Shown one piece after another: positions 63,933 to 64,000 of a stretch of DNA of 64,000 bases (within the stretch, counting starts at the first letter, position 1; each line of letters starts with the position of its first letter). The DNA is from Methylobacterium planeticum (GTDB lineage: Bacteria > Pseudomonadota > Alphaproteobacteria > Rhizobiales > Beijerinckiaceae). Location of the stretch: the NCBI RefSeq assembly GCF_008806345.1, contig NZ_VZZJ01000007.1:171755-235754 (forward strand), given 5' to 3'. The notes beneath the pieces are model-generated. The model made no database searches and was not told the DNA's origin. It was given only the letters and a program-made list of their open reading frames with translations. The position numbers were made by a program, and so were the translations under genes.

Positions 63933-63958
63933 CGCGCCCCGCGGGGATGCGGGGCGCG
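63933..63958. terminator. Strong GC hairpin near window end
   Basis: CGCGCCCCGC (63933-63942) pairs with GCGGGGCGCG (63949-63958) around six nt. A minus-strand stop (CTA on plus at 63979-63981, preceded by codons for AALAHA) suggests that a gene ends there and continues beyond the window; this hairpin would be its terminator. Confidence 0.6.
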
Positions 63959-64000
63959 CGGGGTTGTTCGGGTTTGCGCTAGGCGTGGGCGAGGGCGGCG

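Overview
The window looks like chromosome of a Methylobacterium-like alphaproteobacterium (Hyphomicrobiales). The DNA is very GC-rich throughout. It carries an adenosylcobalamin-dependent class II ribonucleotide reductase, a B12-riboswitch-controlled uptake operon, an alphaproteobacterial complex I accessory subunit (NDUFA12 type), the accC-accB-aroQ block, a DUF2155 protein, and an RNase E with a large acidic insert. The genus is an inference from gene content and order; no rRNA gene is present to confirm it. I see no insertion sequence, prophage, CRISPR array or tRNA gene.

Layout. (1) 0.3-8.8 kb: a cobalamin riboswitch precedes btuB, btuF, btuC, btuD, an unrecognised histidine-containing protein and a second TonB-dependent receptor, all joined by very short gaps or ATGA/TGATG overlaps. 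(2) 9.2-24.6 kb: an accessory catabolic block that I read as an hmf (furan) pathway. Its order is a sodium:solute symporter, an AraC regulator, a three-subunit molybdenum hydroxylase (2-furoyl-CoA dehydrogenase type, large subunit fused to a CoxG/SRPBCC domain), an acyl-CoA ligase, an enoyl-CoA-hydratase-fold thioesterase, an MFS transporter, a TIGR02444 protein, a UbiX prenyltransferase (minus strand), a LysR regulator (minus strand), a UbiD decarboxylase and an alpha/beta hydrolase. Together these could turn 2,5-furandicarboxylate into 2-furoate and then 2-oxoglutarate. The aldehyde/alcohol oxidation genes (hmfH type) are not in the window. (3) 24.6-43.7 kb: mostly housekeeping genes: a PLP-dependent sulfur amino acid enzyme, nrdJ, the NDUFA12 gene, a DUF2155 protein, aat, accC, accB, aroQ, a DsbA-like oxidoreductase, an aminotransferase, a soluble chemoreceptor with a degenerate zinc-binding domain, and rne. 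(4) 43.8-50.7 kb: two amidases plus an NMT1-type ABC importer, divergent from an M20 N-carbamoyl amidohydrolase; probably uptake and hydrolysis of an amide or ureide nitrogen compound. (5) 50.8-64 kb: a LysE exporter, a TAXI-type binding protein with an Ala/Pro-rich exported partner, a MEKHLA protein overlapping purC, a GYD protein, two very small genes, a LysR regulator divergent from a LeuCD-like hydro-lyase and a haloacetate-dehalogenase-like hydrolase, then small exported, membrane and regulatory proteins.

How the parts fit. Cobalamin supply (region 1) feeds B12-dependent DNA precursor synthesis (nrdJ), which has a plausible pair of NrdR boxes upstream. In the furan block, UbiX would make the prenylated flavin for UbiD; UbiD would supply furoate to the ligase; the Mo-hydroxylase would hydroxylate the CoA ester; and the hydrolase and/or thioesterase would release 2-oxoglutarate. 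Regulators sit inside or next to the operons they probably control (LysR at 21.2 kb and 57.2 kb, AraC at 10.7 kb).
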